Shown: positions 26,475 to 36,233, counted from the first letter of the stretch. The stretch is 56,380 nucleotides of DNA from Bacillota bacterium (GCA_023398575.1 JAEWSC010000044.1:1-56380); one strand, 5' to 3'. Notes: a model not told the origin generated them from the letters alone. Numbers and translations: made by a program.

Positions 26475-27626
26475 TTACATTGCGACATTAGCCATTACCT
26501 TAGAATAAGAATAAAGCGCATTGTTCTTATCAAACTTAAGTAGAATATCCAAAGGAATACCATGCCAATTGCCTTGATAAATCATAGTTACAATGTGCTT
26601 TGACAAATCTTCTGCTGAATCAGGGGACACGACGGCAGCACCAACATTCTCAATGCTTGCCGCCCAATCAGAATCTCTATCAACGCAGAATATCACCGGC
26701 TTACCACATTGCAAACAAGCTGCCGTTTTGCTCGGCAAAGCTGTCTTGACAATCCTTTTCGCCAAAGGCACAACATTAACATCTGCATTGCAATAGAGCG
26801 AATAAGCCTGATCTGCTGGTACAGGATCGAAAAACTTGATGTTGCTCAATCCTTCTGCCATTTCTTCGCATTTCTTACGTCGCGCCCCATTGCCATATAT
26901 ATCAAATTGAATCTCCGAATAGCCTATTAAACGCCTTGCTGCTTCTACCACGATCTCAACATTCTGCATAACACCGATATTGCCCGCATATACAACATGG
27001 ATCTTACCGTCCTCCACACGTTCTATGCCTTCTCCGTGGATTTCATTCTCCCAGTTGTATGCTACTGTCACTTTGTCAGCGTTTGCACCGGCATCAACAA
27101 GTGTTTTTTTCATATCCTCAGAGATTGTGATCACAGCATCTGCACGCTTAAGTGACCAACGTTGAAGCACCATCAATACTCTATTGACGATGCCCTTTTC
27201 ACTGATCATCCCAGCAAAAACCGCATTCTGCGGATATACATCTTGCACATTGTAGACTACTGGTTTTCTGGCAATATGATGAATAATCCATATAGGAAGC
27301 CAGGAGACATTTGTTGACTGAAGAAAAAAGACATCACAGTTTTTCTCTGCACGGATGTACTTCATCGTTCGAATAAAGTATCTTATGTCTGCAAATATGC
27401 GATGAATCATACTCCCTTTTGATATCTGTGGAAATTCCAATTCATGTACTGTAAATCCAACTTTGCCATTGAATTCTTTCGGCAGTTTTTTTTTCTCTTC
27501 GTAGTATTTTTGGATCAACGAAACCTCATACCCTGTATCTAGCAAATGTAGAATCAAGTCGCGAATCAAATGAAATGATGAATAGTTTTTTTCAAAGCTG
27601 GCGCTAGACAGTACGCAGACTTTCAC
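26475..27626 (-). CDS. GT4 family glycosyltransferase (WbuB-like)
   Basis: GT-B glycosyltransferase of 383 residues. Its N-terminal part matches the WbuB/WcaI group (YVNVQDVYPQNA region, residues about 123-137), and the second domain begins VVYAGNIGVMQNVEIVVEAA. WbuB-type enzymes often transfer FucNAc, which would fit CapE-F-G, though this is inference. The start is GTG 27626, with GGAGG 8 bases upstream inside the end of the previous gene (23-base overlap). Confidence 0.88.
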   Translation of the reverse strand: MKVCVLSSASFEKNYSSFHLIRDLILHLLDTGYEVSLIQKYYEEKKKLPKEFNGKVGFTVHELEFPQISKGSMIHRIFADIRYFIRTMKYIRAEKNCDVFFLQSTNVSWLPIWIIHHIARKPVVYNVQDVYPQNAVFAGMISEKGIVNRVLMVLQRWSLKRADAVITISEDMKKTLVDAGANADKVTVAYNWENEIHGEGIERVEDGKIHVVYAGNIGVMQNVEIVVEAARRLIGYSEIQFDIYGNGARRKKCEEMAEGLSNIKFFDPVPADQAYSLYCNADVNVVPLAKRIVKTALPSKTAACLQCGKPVIFCVDRDSDWAASIENVGAAVVSPDSAEDLSKHIVTMIYQGNWHGIPLDILLKFDKNNALYSYSKVMANVAM

Positions 27627-28779
27627 TTTTCATGCCTCCAAACAGTAACTCCACACATTGTTCCGTCGCCTTCTCTCCATGCTTTACAAACACGTTGCGA
27701 AACTTCTTCGTTCTTTCTCCTGCTTCAACTACATTTACATTTATAATACTATCGAGCAACTCACCTTCCGTCCTACAGGCCTTTTCAGGGTAGCATTCAT
27801 CAATATCAAAATAAGTTCCACGCTCTGCCAAATACGTCTCGTAGTCATACGCATAGCAGAACAGAGGACGACACAGAATACTATAATCAAACGCAATCGC
27901 GGAATAGTCCGTAATCATCATATCCGATGCAATCATCAGTTCATTGACCTCTGGATAATCAGAGACATCACGAATAAACTCATTAAACTGAACGTTCAAA
28001 ACTTTCGTGGTCAAATGATGAGCCCGGAAGAGGATAATATATTTTTCACCAAACACTTTTTCCCATTTGGCGAAATCAATGGGAGGCTTTATCAAATAGG
28101 TCTTGCCGCTGTCCACGCTATCTCGCCAAGTAGGCGCATACATTATTACTTTTTTTCCATCAGGGATATTCAACTTTTTGCGCATGGCAATTCTATCTTC
28201 ACTTGTTGCCTTCCAAAGCTGATCGTTACGGGGCATACCACATCGCACATAACTGCTAGCTTGCGCATTGAATGCAGACTTGAACACACGCTCATCATGT
28301 TCACCAGACACGCAAAGATAATCCAATGTGTCAAAGTTATAATCCTTACGTCCAGGACAGTCATTACCGATGTTCTTGAGCGCAATACCATGCCAAGTGT
28401 TCAAATAGACCTGATTCTTTTTCTTGAAGCGAAGGCCTCGCTCAATATTCGTGTTGGTCACCCAATACTTTGCTTTCAGTGCAAGCCTAAAATATGCAAG
28501 CGTATCTATCTTTACGGTGTTCAATTCAGGATACTGCTCAGGATGCTCAAATGCCCATACACAGTTGTATTTCTTATATCTTGGATGCTCCTGCATATAC
28601 TCATAGATCACTTTAGGGCTATCATTATATTTGCTCCCCATAAAGGAGAGGATGAGCACCAAGTTATCATCCACCGGAACAAATATACCTAGGATTTTGA
28701 ACGCAAAGCTCATACAGATCCTATAACCGGCTTGAATTGCCATATTATGCTTCAAGATATATACTAGCTTCTGTTTCAT
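27604..28779 (-). CDS. CDP-glycerol glycerophosphotransferase family protein (TagB/TagF type)
   Basis: Protein of 391 residues. Family motifs are NTWHGIALKNIG (about 128-139), CGMPRND, MYAPTWR and the ending MITDYSAIAFDYSIL. It should transfer glycerol phosphate from CDP-glycerol to a lipid-linked acceptor or add glycerol-phosphate branches. TagD, which makes CDP-glycerol, is encoded just upstream. A single short polymerase within a Wzy/Wzx locus suggests one glycerol-phosphate substituent rather than a long teichoic chain. Confidence 0.9.
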   Translation of the reverse strand: MKQKLVYILKHNMAIQAGYRICMSFAFKILGIFVPVDDNLVLILSFMGSKYNDSPKVIYEYMQEHPRYKKYNCVWAFEHPEQYPELNTVKIDTLAYFRLALKAKYWVTNTNIERGLRFKKKNQVYLNTWHGIALKNIGNDCPGRKDYNFDTLDYLCVSGEHDERVFKSAFNAQASSYVRCGMPRNDQLWKATSEDRIAMRKKLNIPDGKKVIMYAPTWRDSVDSGKTYLIKPPIDFAKWEKVFGEKYIILFRAHHLTTKVLNVQFNEFIRDVSDYPEVNELMIASDMMITDYSAIAFDYSILCRPLFCYAYDYETYLAERGTYFDIDECYPEKACRTEGELLDSIINVNVVEAGERTKKFRNVFVKHGEKATEQCVELLFGGMKSESLRTV

Positions 28780-28933
28780 ATTTCAAGCCATCCTTTATAT
28801 CTCTTCGTCCATTCTTAGTCTGCATATCGCCGGTACTCCACGCCATCAGCTATGCTATTTCGAGGAATGCCTTTTGTACCTACTGTGAGTATATCAATTG
28901 AGCTCCGATCCCTTACTATCATTCCGTTCCGAA

Positions 28934-29326
28934 TTATGTATGTAAATCATTCTTGATCTGAGTTGTGCTGATTTCGGGAGTACGAGAAAGATAAACAACT
29001 TCAACACCTTCCTCCTTCAAGAAATCAAACTTACCCTCCCAATCATTTCCCATAACAAACGTATCAATGTGATATTCGTGGACATCGTTGCGTTTTTGTT
29101 CCCAATTTGTTTCCGGTATGACCAAATCTACGAAGCGGATGGATTCCAGCAATGCCTTTCTCTGCTCATATGTAAAGTAGCACTTTTTTTGTTTTTCATT
29201 CCAATTAAACTCATCACTCGAAAGAACTACCACCAAGTAATCCCCAAGTGCCTTTGCACGGCGAAGAAGGTTGATATGACCATAGTGTAAAAGATCGAAG
29301 GTTCCATATGTAATAACTCGCTTCAT
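28934..29326 (-). CDS. tagD: Glycerol-3-phosphate cytidylyltransferase
   Basis: Makes CDP-glycerol from CTP and glycerol 3-phosphate. The nucleotidyltransferase signature is GTFDLLHYGH (residues 8-17, with the HxGH pair). The C-terminal features are YHIDTFVMGNDWEGKFDFL and RTPEISTTQIK. At 130 residues it matches TagD. The start is ATG 29326, with AGGAG about 9 bases upstream; the in-frame extension to 29389 is rejected. A 154-base AT-rich gap follows it before the TagB/F-type gene. Confidence 0.95.
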   Translation of the reverse strand: MKRVITYGTFDLLHYGHINLLRRAKALGDYLVVVLSSDEFNWNEKQKKCYFTYEQRKALLESIRFVDLVIPETNWEQKRNDVHEYHIDTFVMGNDWEGKFDFLKEEGVEVVYLSRTPEISTTQIKNDLHT

Positions 29327-29513
29327 ATTTATGTCTCCTGTAAAAATCGCACTCTGATAGTACGAATAAATCTTCTGAAAATGACTCACCGATATTTATT
29401 GTATGTTATTGAAGGAGAGTGCTCATCAGCTTCCAGGAATGTCCATCTCCCAAATCTCATTTTTCGCCTTTATCGAGCTGAAATCATCCTTAAAACAGGC
29501 TTCATGCTTCATT

Positions 29514-31058
29514 TCATGCCGATCCAGCTTGTTTTTCTTCAGTTTCTGCCCCCATCGCCGTCGTCTGCCCATCGCGCACACCATGGGTGCTTTCCTTCAT
29601 GAATAAAATCTTTACGGTTGCTAAAATCAGCCGCATATCTTCCGCAATTGACATGTTATTGATATACATCAAATCCATCTGGAGTTTTTCCTCAGGTGCC
29701 GTGTTATATTTTCCATAGATTTGCGCATAACCGGTCAAGCCCGCCTTCACTTGCAGCCTTAGCGCAAATTCCGGAATGGTTTGCTCATATTGCTTGGCAA
29801 TCTCTGGCCTTTCAGGCCTTGGGCCGACAATTGTCATATCACCGAACAAAATGTTAAACAGCTGCGGGAGTTCATCAAAACGAGTAGCACGGATGATTTT
29901 TCCGATGGGCGTAATACGATCATCGCATGCACTTGCTAAACGGGCAACGCCATCCTTCTCAGCGTCAACGCACATGCTTCGAAATTTCCATATAGAAAAC
30001 TCTCGCCGCCGCTGTGTCAATCTAATCTGCTTATACAGTACCGGTCCGCCATCATAGGCCTTTATTGCCAATGCTGTAAGCAGCATCAATGGACTGACGA
30101 TGATAATGCTGATCAGGGAGCAGACGATATCGAATACTCTCTTTATGAAAAGATATTCCGGAGTGGGAGACGCCTGGTGAACGCGCATGATTGGGGTGCT
30201 AAACATTTGCATATGCTCCGCACCAGCCATAACAACATCTCCGATTTGTGGCGCAACATAACTTTGTATTCCATTTTCAATACAGTGATTCACAATTTTA
30301 TCTCTTAAGCCCGTCTCAATGCCCACAATAAACGCTACGGTGCTTCCATCCAGCTCACGCGCAATCGTATCGATATCTTCTGGATTCAGAATACGTTTAC
30401 GCACATCAAAGCGGCTTGGGAAATGCGCTATTTGCTCTATTTTTGTTAGATCGCTCTCTTGCTTGTAGATAATAACCGTCTTCTGGGGCGGATATAGGCG
30501 GAAGTACAGCTTATTTGCAGCAATGCTCCAGGCAACACTCCATATTCCTTGCACTAAAACCATTGCAAGTACCGGCAAAGGGTTTAAAATATACTGTTTT
30601 GTCAGGCATGCAAGTACATAGATGATTGATGAGCTAAATAGATTGGCCAATGATTGCGAATAGACAATTTCCGAAATTCTTAATATACCAGCTTCGTAGG
30701 CATTGTATATACGGCCAAGACTTACTATAAGCAGGGCATATAGTAGCCAAGCCAATGCCTCAAGTGTGACAGCGAAATCAACATTGAGGAGTTCTATTAC
30801 GGGTCTATCGGTATTCTTTGTATAAAAGACCCTAAAAAGGACAGCAAACAATAAAACAGTAATGATAACATTGAGAAGCTTTGTACCGCGCATGATGACG
30901 GCTCTTTGAAGTGGAGAGTATTCAGCCTCTTGCAAGCCCTCATGCCCTATTTGCTTACGGTGATGTATAAATGGCTTTGCTTTCGTATATTCATACGCAT
31001 GCTCTGTTAGTCCGGAAGATATCTGCTCGTCGTAGCGTGGTAATCTTTCTTGAGCCAT
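29514..31058 (-). CDS. Undecaprenyl-phosphate sugar phosphotransferase (WbaP/CpsE type)
   Basis: Initiating enzyme that loads the first sugar phosphate onto undecaprenyl phosphate (514 residues). It has four N-terminal membrane segments, a nucleotide-sensor-like middle part, one membrane segment (IVCSLISIIIVSPLML) and the cytoplasmic transferase domain. Conserved features there are KFRSM, RFDELPQLFNIL, MTIVGPRPERPE and GLTGYAQIYG. Start ATG 31058 has GGAGAG upstream; the frame back to 31109 has no site. The first sugar may be glucose, galactose or a bacillosamine-like sugar. Confidence 0.93.
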   Translation of the reverse strand: MAQERLPRYDEQISSGLTEHAYEYTKAKPFIHHRKQIGHEGLQEAEYSPLQRAVIMRGTKLLNVIITVLLFAVLFRVFYTKNTDRPVIELLNVDFAVTLEALAWLLYALLIVSLGRIYNAYEAGILRISEIVYSQSLANLFSSSIIYVLACLTKQYILNPLPVLAMVLVQGIWSVAWSIAANKLYFRLYPPQKTVIIYKQESDLTKIEQIAHFPSRFDVRKRILNPEDIDTIARELDGSTVAFIVGIETGLRDKIVNHCIENGIQSYVAPQIGDVVMAGAEHMQMFSTPIMRVHQASPTPEYLFIKRVFDIVCSLISIIIVSPLMLLTALAIKAYDGGPVLYKQIRLTQRRREFSIWKFRSMCVDAEKDGVARLASACDDRITPIGKIIRATRFDELPQLFNILFGDMTIVGPRPERPEIAKQYEQTIPEFALRLQVKAGLTGYAQIYGKYNTAPEEKLQMDLMYINNMSIAEDMRLILATVKILFMKESTHGVRDGQTTAMGAETEEKQAGSA

Positions 31059-31379
31059 AATGTTTATCTCTCCATTCACGCAGTCTTGAATGTGTGATAT
31101 CGAAAGCATCGCAACAGCGATACGAAGAAGGCATTTATGATAGCAAAAGCATTTCTTGCATATTACCTTACCATTTGTGCACTATAAACCTCTTGTCATA
31201 TAAAGTTTACGCCTGCGCATGGTATCATTGAAGCACACTTCGGTGTGTAAATGCTATCGGCATCCAGCTCATTCTCCCAAGCATTTGCTTTATATCGTTC
31301 CGCTTTTACATGTGCCTCTTTGGAGAAGTCCTAACCTGGCAAAAATATTCTTCCCATTTTTACCCACAACATAACACCA
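31059..31379. other. Gap between the tyrosine phosphatase and transferase genes
   Basis: This stretch of 321 bases has no credible gene. At 31234-31247 it contains a compact hairpin CACAC-TTCG-GTGTG (on the minus-strand transcript the loop reads CGAA). Similar sequences with ACAC/GTGT arms occur twice upstream of the operon promoter (36434-36448 and 36486-36497). No strong promoter was seen. Confidence 0.5.
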
Positions 31380-32120
31380 TCACCAGGTCAAAAATAAGTT
31401 AGCATCACTTCCCACAAGATCACCCACACATTCTTTCCCATAACGCTTATCCAGCAGTTCAAAAGTGGCCTTCATGCACGCAGACCGGGTAGTCGTGTTA
31501 TGCGCATCTGTGGCCACCCAATCCACTGCACCTTTCTTAAAGAGCCGACGGGAAAAACGATGTACAAAAAAGTTCCTTTTTTGAAGCGCAGCACAATTCA
31601 TCTGCAGCGCTACACCCAAGTCTTCATGAAGCGAAATCGCTCGCCTTGGCCGAAGCAATAGGCATTTGTAACGCTCAACATGGGCCAAGATCGGTTTGTA
31701 ACCACTTTGAAGCAACTCCTTCATTGCATGAACCAACGCCCCATATGCGACGCCAACTGGAAACTCAACGAGCACATACGATGTATCTGCCATTGTAGGA
31801 ATCTTTTTGTCCTGCAGATACCTGGTAGTCATCTGTGTATAAAGAATCTCCGCGCCGGTCAGTATTTCAATTTGAATATCCTCTTGCCGGCAGTATGCCC
31901 GCGCCTCCTCCATTCTCGTAAGATACACATCCAGGGGAAAGGCCTGAATGCCCGGAATCGCATGTGGTGTCGCAATAATCTTTGCAATCCCGTCGGCATG
32001 GGCCGCCTTGAGCATGGCGCATGTCTCTTCAAAGCTTTGCGGCCCGTCAGCATCCATGCCATAAATCAAATGATGATGAATATCTACAAAGCCTTCTGTT
32101 TGCAGATCACTAATATGCAT
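31380..32120 (-). CDS. Tyrosine-protein phosphatase of the PHP family (CpsB/YwqE)
   Basis: Manganese-dependent phosphatase of 246 residues that removes phosphate from the CpsD-like kinase encoded just upstream. The PHP metal sites are visible: FVDIHHHLIYGMDADGP, ATPHAIPG, LTGAEI, LAHVERYK and VATDAHN. This places it in the CpsB/CapC/YwqE group. The kinase-phosphatase pair controls chain length and amount of polysaccharide. The start has AAGGGA upstream. Confidence 0.93.
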   Translation of the reverse strand: MHISDLQTEGFVDIHHHLIYGMDADGPQSFEETCAMLKAAHADGIAKIIATPHAIPGIQAFPLDVYLTRMEEARAYCRQEDIQIEILTGAEILYTQMTTRYLQDKKIPTMADTSYVLVEFPVGVAYGALVHAMKELLQSGYKPILAHVERYKCLLLRPRRAISLHEDLGVALQMNCAALQKRNFFVHRFSRRLFKKGAVDWVATDAHNTTTRSACMKATFELLDKRYGKECVGDLVGSDANLFLTW

Positions 32121-32135
32121 GGTTGGTTCCCTTCA

Positions 32136-32867
32136 TTAACCGTTAATCTGTTTCCTGGATTTATAAGGTTCTGAGACATAGTAGTTAGTGTAATAAGACT
32201 TATTGTAGTAACGTTTGCTGGTGTAGCTATCAAAGGATACATTGTTAAGCACTGCGCCTAACACCATGCATCCGGTTAGCTCGATCTGTTGTTTGGCCTC
32301 ATTCAAATCGCGGCGTCTGACCGTGTTGTAGTTGACTACAAGCAGCGTGCCATCACACGACTTCGCAATCTCAGCCGCATCGATAATGACGCCAACCGGC
32401 GGAGCATCCACAAGCACCACGTCGAACATGCCAGCCAAATCATCCAGCAGTTCGGAAAAGCGGGGGGTGGAAAGCAATGCCAAAGAATTGGATACCTCCC
32501 GTCCAACCGGCACCATATAAGCGCCAGGGACGTTGGTAGAATACAGCACCTCACCAAGCTCACACATACCAGCCAAATAATGCGTTATTCCTTGACCCGG
32601 ACCATCCTGAATTCGGATTCCATGCCTTTCCATAATAGCAAAGCGTCGCAAATCTCCGCTGACATATACCACCTTTTTTCCAAGTGCAGCAAAGGATCGC
32701 ATCATGTTGAAAGCTAAAAATGATTTGCCCTCGGCTGCTATGCAGCTGGTTATCATGATTTTTTTCACACTGCTACCAGCAAAGGTAAGATTCGTACACA
32801 AGGTATTCAGCGCCTCATTGCATGCGTAGTCCAGTGGATCAAATTTGGTAATAGCCAAGCTTTTCAT
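32136..32867 (-). CDS. Bacterial tyrosine kinase (CpsD/CapB/YwqD type)
   Basis: Protein of 243 residues. The ATP-binding Walker A is SCIAAEGKS (about 41-49) and Walker B is VVLVDAPP (about 150-157). The C-terminal tyrosine cluster (YYNKSYYTNYY) is the autophosphorylation site. The second ATP motif (Walker A-prime) reads VVYVSGDLRR. Here the first aspartate of the usual DxD is a serine, an atypical change that could weaken catalysis. The start is ATG 32867 with AAGGTAG upstream. It works with the membrane activator encoded next to it. Confidence 0.93.
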   Translation of the reverse strand: MKSLAITKFDPLDYACNEALNTLCTNLTFAGSSVKKIMITSCIAAEGKSFLAFNMMRSFAALGKKVVYVSGDLRRFAIMERHGIRIQDGPGQGITHYLAGMCELGEVLYSTNVPGAYMVPVGREVSNSLALLSTPRFSELLDDLAGMFDVVLVDAPPVGVIIDAAEIAKSCDGTLLVVNYNTVRRRDLNEAKQQIELTGCMVLGAVLNNVSFDSYTSKRYYNKSYYTNYYVSEPYKSRKQING

Positions 32868-32874
32868 ATCGACA

Positions 32875-33660
32875 CTACCTTTTCTTGGCCGCATTTGACG
32901 GCTTGTCCTTTTTCTTTACGGTTGTAGCTTCTTTCATAGTTGGAACAATTGCAAGGGTTGCCAGCCCTGCATACTTTGCAATGTCATCAGCCGTTTTGAT
33001 CTTGTCATCCATTAAAAACTGCACAGTAATGATTCCCATAGATAAAAATGCGCCTAGTATTAAACCAAGTAATACCGTTCGCGTTTTGTTTGGGCTGACC
33101 GGTACCGTTGGCAATAATGCCTTAGACAATGAATTAGGTTCCTCTGTATCCATTACATCAGGAATATACTTCTGTGCAGCCAATGCGTACTCGTCGGCTA
33201 TTTCTTTAGCCTCATTTGGACTATCTGATGTCACCGTAATATGCAAAATTCGGGTATCCTTTGGATTGGTAACCGTTAGCATGGATTGCATTTGAGTGTA
33301 AGTATACGGGAGAGCTAGATTTTGGATGACCATTTCATGTACTTCCCAGGTTTTAAACACTTCCTGATAATCACTGGTCAGGTAAGAGCCAATCTGAAGG
33401 TCAGAAAGATTGATGGCCGAGTCTTTTTGATTTGTTACATACAGCTTTGCTGTGGCTTGATATTGAGGCGTTTGAAAACCAAAGGTATAGATGCCAGCAG
33501 CAATGCCACACAGAACTGTAGCGAGAATAATGTACTTTACATTTTCCAACAGCCGGTAAAACAATTCAACAAGATCAATTTCTGTCTCGCCATCATTTCT
33601 ATCCATCTGCGTCGAGGTGCCGGCCAGCCGCCTTCTCTGCTCCGTTTCAGGTCGTACCAT
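32875..33660 (-). CDS. Chain-length determinant / kinase activator (CpsC/CapA/YveK)
   Basis: Wzz-family membrane protein of 261 residues. A membrane segment near residue 45 (IILATVLCGIAAGIYTFG) and a second near residue 210 (VLLGLILGAFLSMGIIT) flank an extracellular domain. The preceding PVSPNKT is the usual proline-rich motif. The C-terminal cytoplasmic tail should activate the tyrosine kinase. ATG 33660 has GGAGG 6 bases upstream. The kinase gene follows after 7 bases. Confidence 0.92.
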   Translation of the reverse strand: MVRPETEQRRRLAGTSTQMDRNDGETEIDLVELFYRLLENVKYIILATVLCGIAAGIYTFGFQTPQYQATAKLYVTNQKDSAINLSDLQIGSYLTSDYQEVFKTWEVHEMVIQNLALPYTYTQMQSMLTVTNPKDTRILHITVTSDSPNEAKEIADEYALAAQKYIPDVMDTEEPNSLSKALLPTVPVSPNKTRTVLLGLILGAFLSMGIITVQFLMDDKIKTADDIAKYAGLATLAIVPTMKEATTVKKKDKPSNAAKKR

Positions 33661-33773
33661 GTCCATCCTCCATAACCAAGGATAAAATATACCGTCTGCC
33701 TCGGCAAAGCAGTGCCGCAAGGCAGACGGTCTCGAGAAACAACCGTTGTCGGTTGGATAATGATTGCCGGCTT

Positions 33774-34364
33774 TTACAGGGACGCTTCACTGAGGATTGC
33801 CAGTACAAAATCCCCTTTGGCATCCTGAATCTTCGTCAAAACATCCTGAGTGAAGCTAACACTTACCATGCCATTGACAATTTCAGCCTTTTGCACAAAC
33901 CAGGTTACAGTAGATTCGTTCTTGATGCCAATCATTGCGACAATTGGTTGACCATCCGTATACACCGTAGCAAACATAAAAGAACAAACCAAATCACTAT
34001 ATTCAGGCTTATAGTCCACCAAGGTAAGTGGCAGGAACTCATTCATTGTCAGCTTGTCGAGGCCAATCCCCTCTGGCATAAGTGCCTTGATTTCATCCTG
34101 CACAACCTGACCAAAATATGATACCAATGATGTACCGGATTGCTTCGTATACGTAACAATTGCCATAAGTTCATCATTTGCTACGGTTGACTTCTCAGAA
34201 GTTGGTATGGTAACTTTCACAGGCAGCGTGGCACCAGTCGGTGATGCAACACCAATCACCTTTACCAAATCGGCCGTCGTTTTGCTGGGAACGGTAGCAA
34301 GCGCAACGGACGACATACTCAGCACAAGCACAACTGCCAACAGAATGCTCAATCTCTTTTTCAT
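33774..34364 (-). CDS. Secreted protein of unknown function in the polysaccharide operon
   Basis: Protein of 196 residues with a clear signal peptide (MKKRLSILLAVVLVL and an ALA-TVP cleavage site). The mature part is rich in beta-strand-forming residues and has no motif I recognise. It starts at ATG 34364 with GGAAGGA upstream; the longer frame to 34439 is not needed. It lies between the LCP ligase and the chain-length gene, so it probably works outside the membrane on assembly or anchoring. Confidence 0.8.
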   Translation of the reverse strand: MKKRLSILLAVVLVLSMSSVALATVPSKTTADLVKVIGVASPTGATLPVKVTIPTSEKSTVANDELMAIVTYTKQSGTSLVSYFGQVVQDEIKALMPEGIGLDKLTMNEFLPLTLVDYKPEYSDLVCSFMFATVYTDGQPIVAMIGIKNESTVTWFVQKAEIVNGMVSVSFTQDVLTKIQDAKGDFVLAILSEASL

Positions 34365-34451
34365 GAAAATCCTTCCTTTCAGATAGCACCTTCTTTTGAT
34401 GAAGGCACCTCTATGTTTATGTAAAAGCATCCGCAACACAGCACCAATGCG

Positions 34452-35498
34452 TTATGTTGCCGGCTGTTGTGCAAAAAAAGTAGTGATAACCAGCGTCTCC
34501 AGCGTTTTTTCGTCTGCATGGAATTCCATAAAGCCATCCTTTCCTACCATATGGTTCCCATTTGGCGTTATAATATCACATTTTATGTAGTCTTTGCTGC
34601 CGTAGAACTCATTGATCATACGTCCGCGCTTCATGTTCGTAAGGAGACTTTCGCCAAGATTATCCAACAGGTTATCCATAAATATTTTGTCATCAACAAT
34701 CTTTGCTTCCATTTTATCCAGCACGCTTTGCACATACTCCCTTTGCCTTGCCATGCGTGCTTCGTTGGTGCCAATGCCAATTCCGAGACGCTGTCTGACA
34801 TAGTACTCTGCTTGTTCACCCATCAGTGTAAGCGTTCGACCCTTGGTCATAGTCGGATCCAGTGTTGTAAAGTCATCCTGAAGCGTTACGGTTACCCCAC
34901 CCAACAAATCGTTGATTGCAGATATGGCGTTCATATTTACAGCTACATAAAAATCAATCTCCGCCCCCAGTAAAAGCTTGCTTACAGCATCCTGGGTAAG
35001 CTTACAGCTTTGATCCTTGCCATCTCCAAAACCATGAGATAGGCATATTTGGGCTGTGCGCGTTCCCGCCTCATTTCCCAATACCCCTAATATAGTTATC
35101 TGCGACATCGTGTCACGGTCGATTTGAATAGGTGTGATAGTCTTTCTATTTGCATCAATTACAAGTAGCATCAAAAAATCAGCTTGACCGCCATTACGCA
35201 TGCCGGTTGGATTGGCGCTAAATGAATCATCTTTGTCGATACCCATGAGCAAAATGGTGGTAAGGCCATTGCGATACTGGTAGGTGGAGCCGTTATAGTT
35301 TACTGTCCGCAATTCCGTAAATCTTCCATCCAAGTTGCCACGTACTTCTCCCTGTTTGATAGTCTGCAGCTCAATGCCGCGAACCGCCCAATAGATAAAA
35401 GCAATCAAACAAAAAACAAGAACAGCGACGGCCAGAGAATACAATAATACTCTTCTAGAATTTATACTATTTACATGCATCCGAAAATTCTTATTCAT
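34452..35498 (-). CDS. LytR-CpsA-Psr (LCP) family protein
   Basis: Membrane-anchored protein of 348 residues with one N-terminal membrane segment (about 19-42). The LCP domain is marked by TTILLMGIDKDD, QADFLMLLVIDANRKTITPIQIDRDTM, INDLLGGVTVTL and ARMARQREYVQSVL. LCP enzymes transfer undecaprenyl-linked polymers such as capsule or wall teichoic acid to peptidoglycan. The gene implies that the polymer made here is attached to the wall. The start codon has a GGGGGAG site. Confidence 0.93.
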   Translation of the reverse strand: MNKNFRMHVNSINSRRVLLYSLAVAVLVFCLIAFIYWAVRGIELQTIKQGEVRGNLDGRFTELRTVNYNGSTYQYRNGLTTILLMGIDKDDSFSANPTGMRNGGQADFLMLLVIDANRKTITPIQIDRDTMSQITILGVLGNEAGTRTAQICLSHGFGDGKDQSCKLTQDAVSKLLLGAEIDFYVAVNMNAISAINDLLGGVTVTLQDDFTTLDPTMTKGRTLTLMGEQAEYYVRQRLGIGIGTNEARMARQREYVQSVLDKMEAKIVDDKIFMDNLLDNLGESLLTNMKRGRMINEFYGSKDYIKCDIITPNGNHMVGKDGFMEFHADEKTLETLVITTFFAQQPAT

Positions 35499-35530
35499 TG
35501 TCTATGAAAGCTCCCCCTTTCCCACACGAG

Positions 35531-36112
35531 TCAGGAAACCTGGCAAACATCTAACATTTCAAAGGCCAACCAGAGCCGCCAAGTTTTACTGCCAAATTCA
35601 ATTTCAACTAGCCCGTTTCGGCTTCTACGGTCAATTTTGATTATACATCCCTCGTAGTCTTTCAGTGGCCCGCTGTATATGCGCACCTTGTCCCCCACAT
35701 CGTATGCGGAAGACATGCCGATCAAACCACCTTGGCAAAATACCCAATCAGCGAAACCCCTGTCATTTTGTCCAAGCCTCCAGTCTCCACTGGTATTACG
35801 CATAACCTGTATGACTCCTTGCACATTCTGAAAGTCATATAGAGGGAGATTCTCCTCATAAGCTCTAAACAGAACATAGCCGGGAAGCAAAACCTGCTCA
35901 TACACCGTCTTTACTCCATTCGTGCTCTTATGCTTCAGCTGGGAGACAGCTAAGGCCCGAAGTACATTATATTTTTGATTCAGTGCATTAGCAACAAGGC
36001 TCTCCAGCCCAGTCTTGCAGAAAACACAGCCGTATGCCAAGTCTGCAGCCAAATCATCATGCCAATCAGATCCTGCTATATATGGATTTTTGATATACAT
36101 ACGCTCAGACAT
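35531..36112 (-). CDS. loaP: NusG-family antiterminator, LoaP type
   Basis: Protein of 193 residues with an N-terminal NGN domain (AYGCVFCKTGLESLVANAL, then LLPGYVLFRA) and a C-terminal KOW domain (YDVGDKVRIYSGPLKDYEGCIIKID, from about residue 136). Specialised NusG paralogues such as LoaP and UpxY sit at the start of very long polysaccharide or antibiotic operons and stop premature termination. This gene is exactly in that position for a ~24 kb operon. The start has GGAGGG 8 bases upstream. The N-terminus (about 25 residues before the NGN domain) is longer than in core NusG. Confidence 0.9.
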   Translation of the reverse strand: MSERMYIKNPYIAGSDWHDDLAADLAYGCVFCKTGLESLVANALNQKYNVLRALAVSQLKHKSTNGVKTVYEQVLLPGYVLFRAYEENLPLYDFQNVQGVIQVMRNTSGDWRLGQNDRGFADWVFCQGGLIGMSSAYDVGDKVRIYSGPLKDYEGCIIKIDRRSRNGLVEIEFGSKTWRLWLAFEMLDVCQVS

Positions 36113-36233
36113 AGCTTCGCCCTCCGCTTACACGGTATCTTCGCTGAAAATGTGATTGCCATCTCCAGTACGGCTGAAACTCAACGCGCACCTTCCAAGG
36201 CATTTGTACTGATGACCTTCATGGACTTACGAA

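Noticed and set aside
27658..28692. A 344-codon plus-strand frame in the TagB/F gene
   Set aside because: Antisense to conserved glycerophosphotransferase motifs; no start site or similarity.
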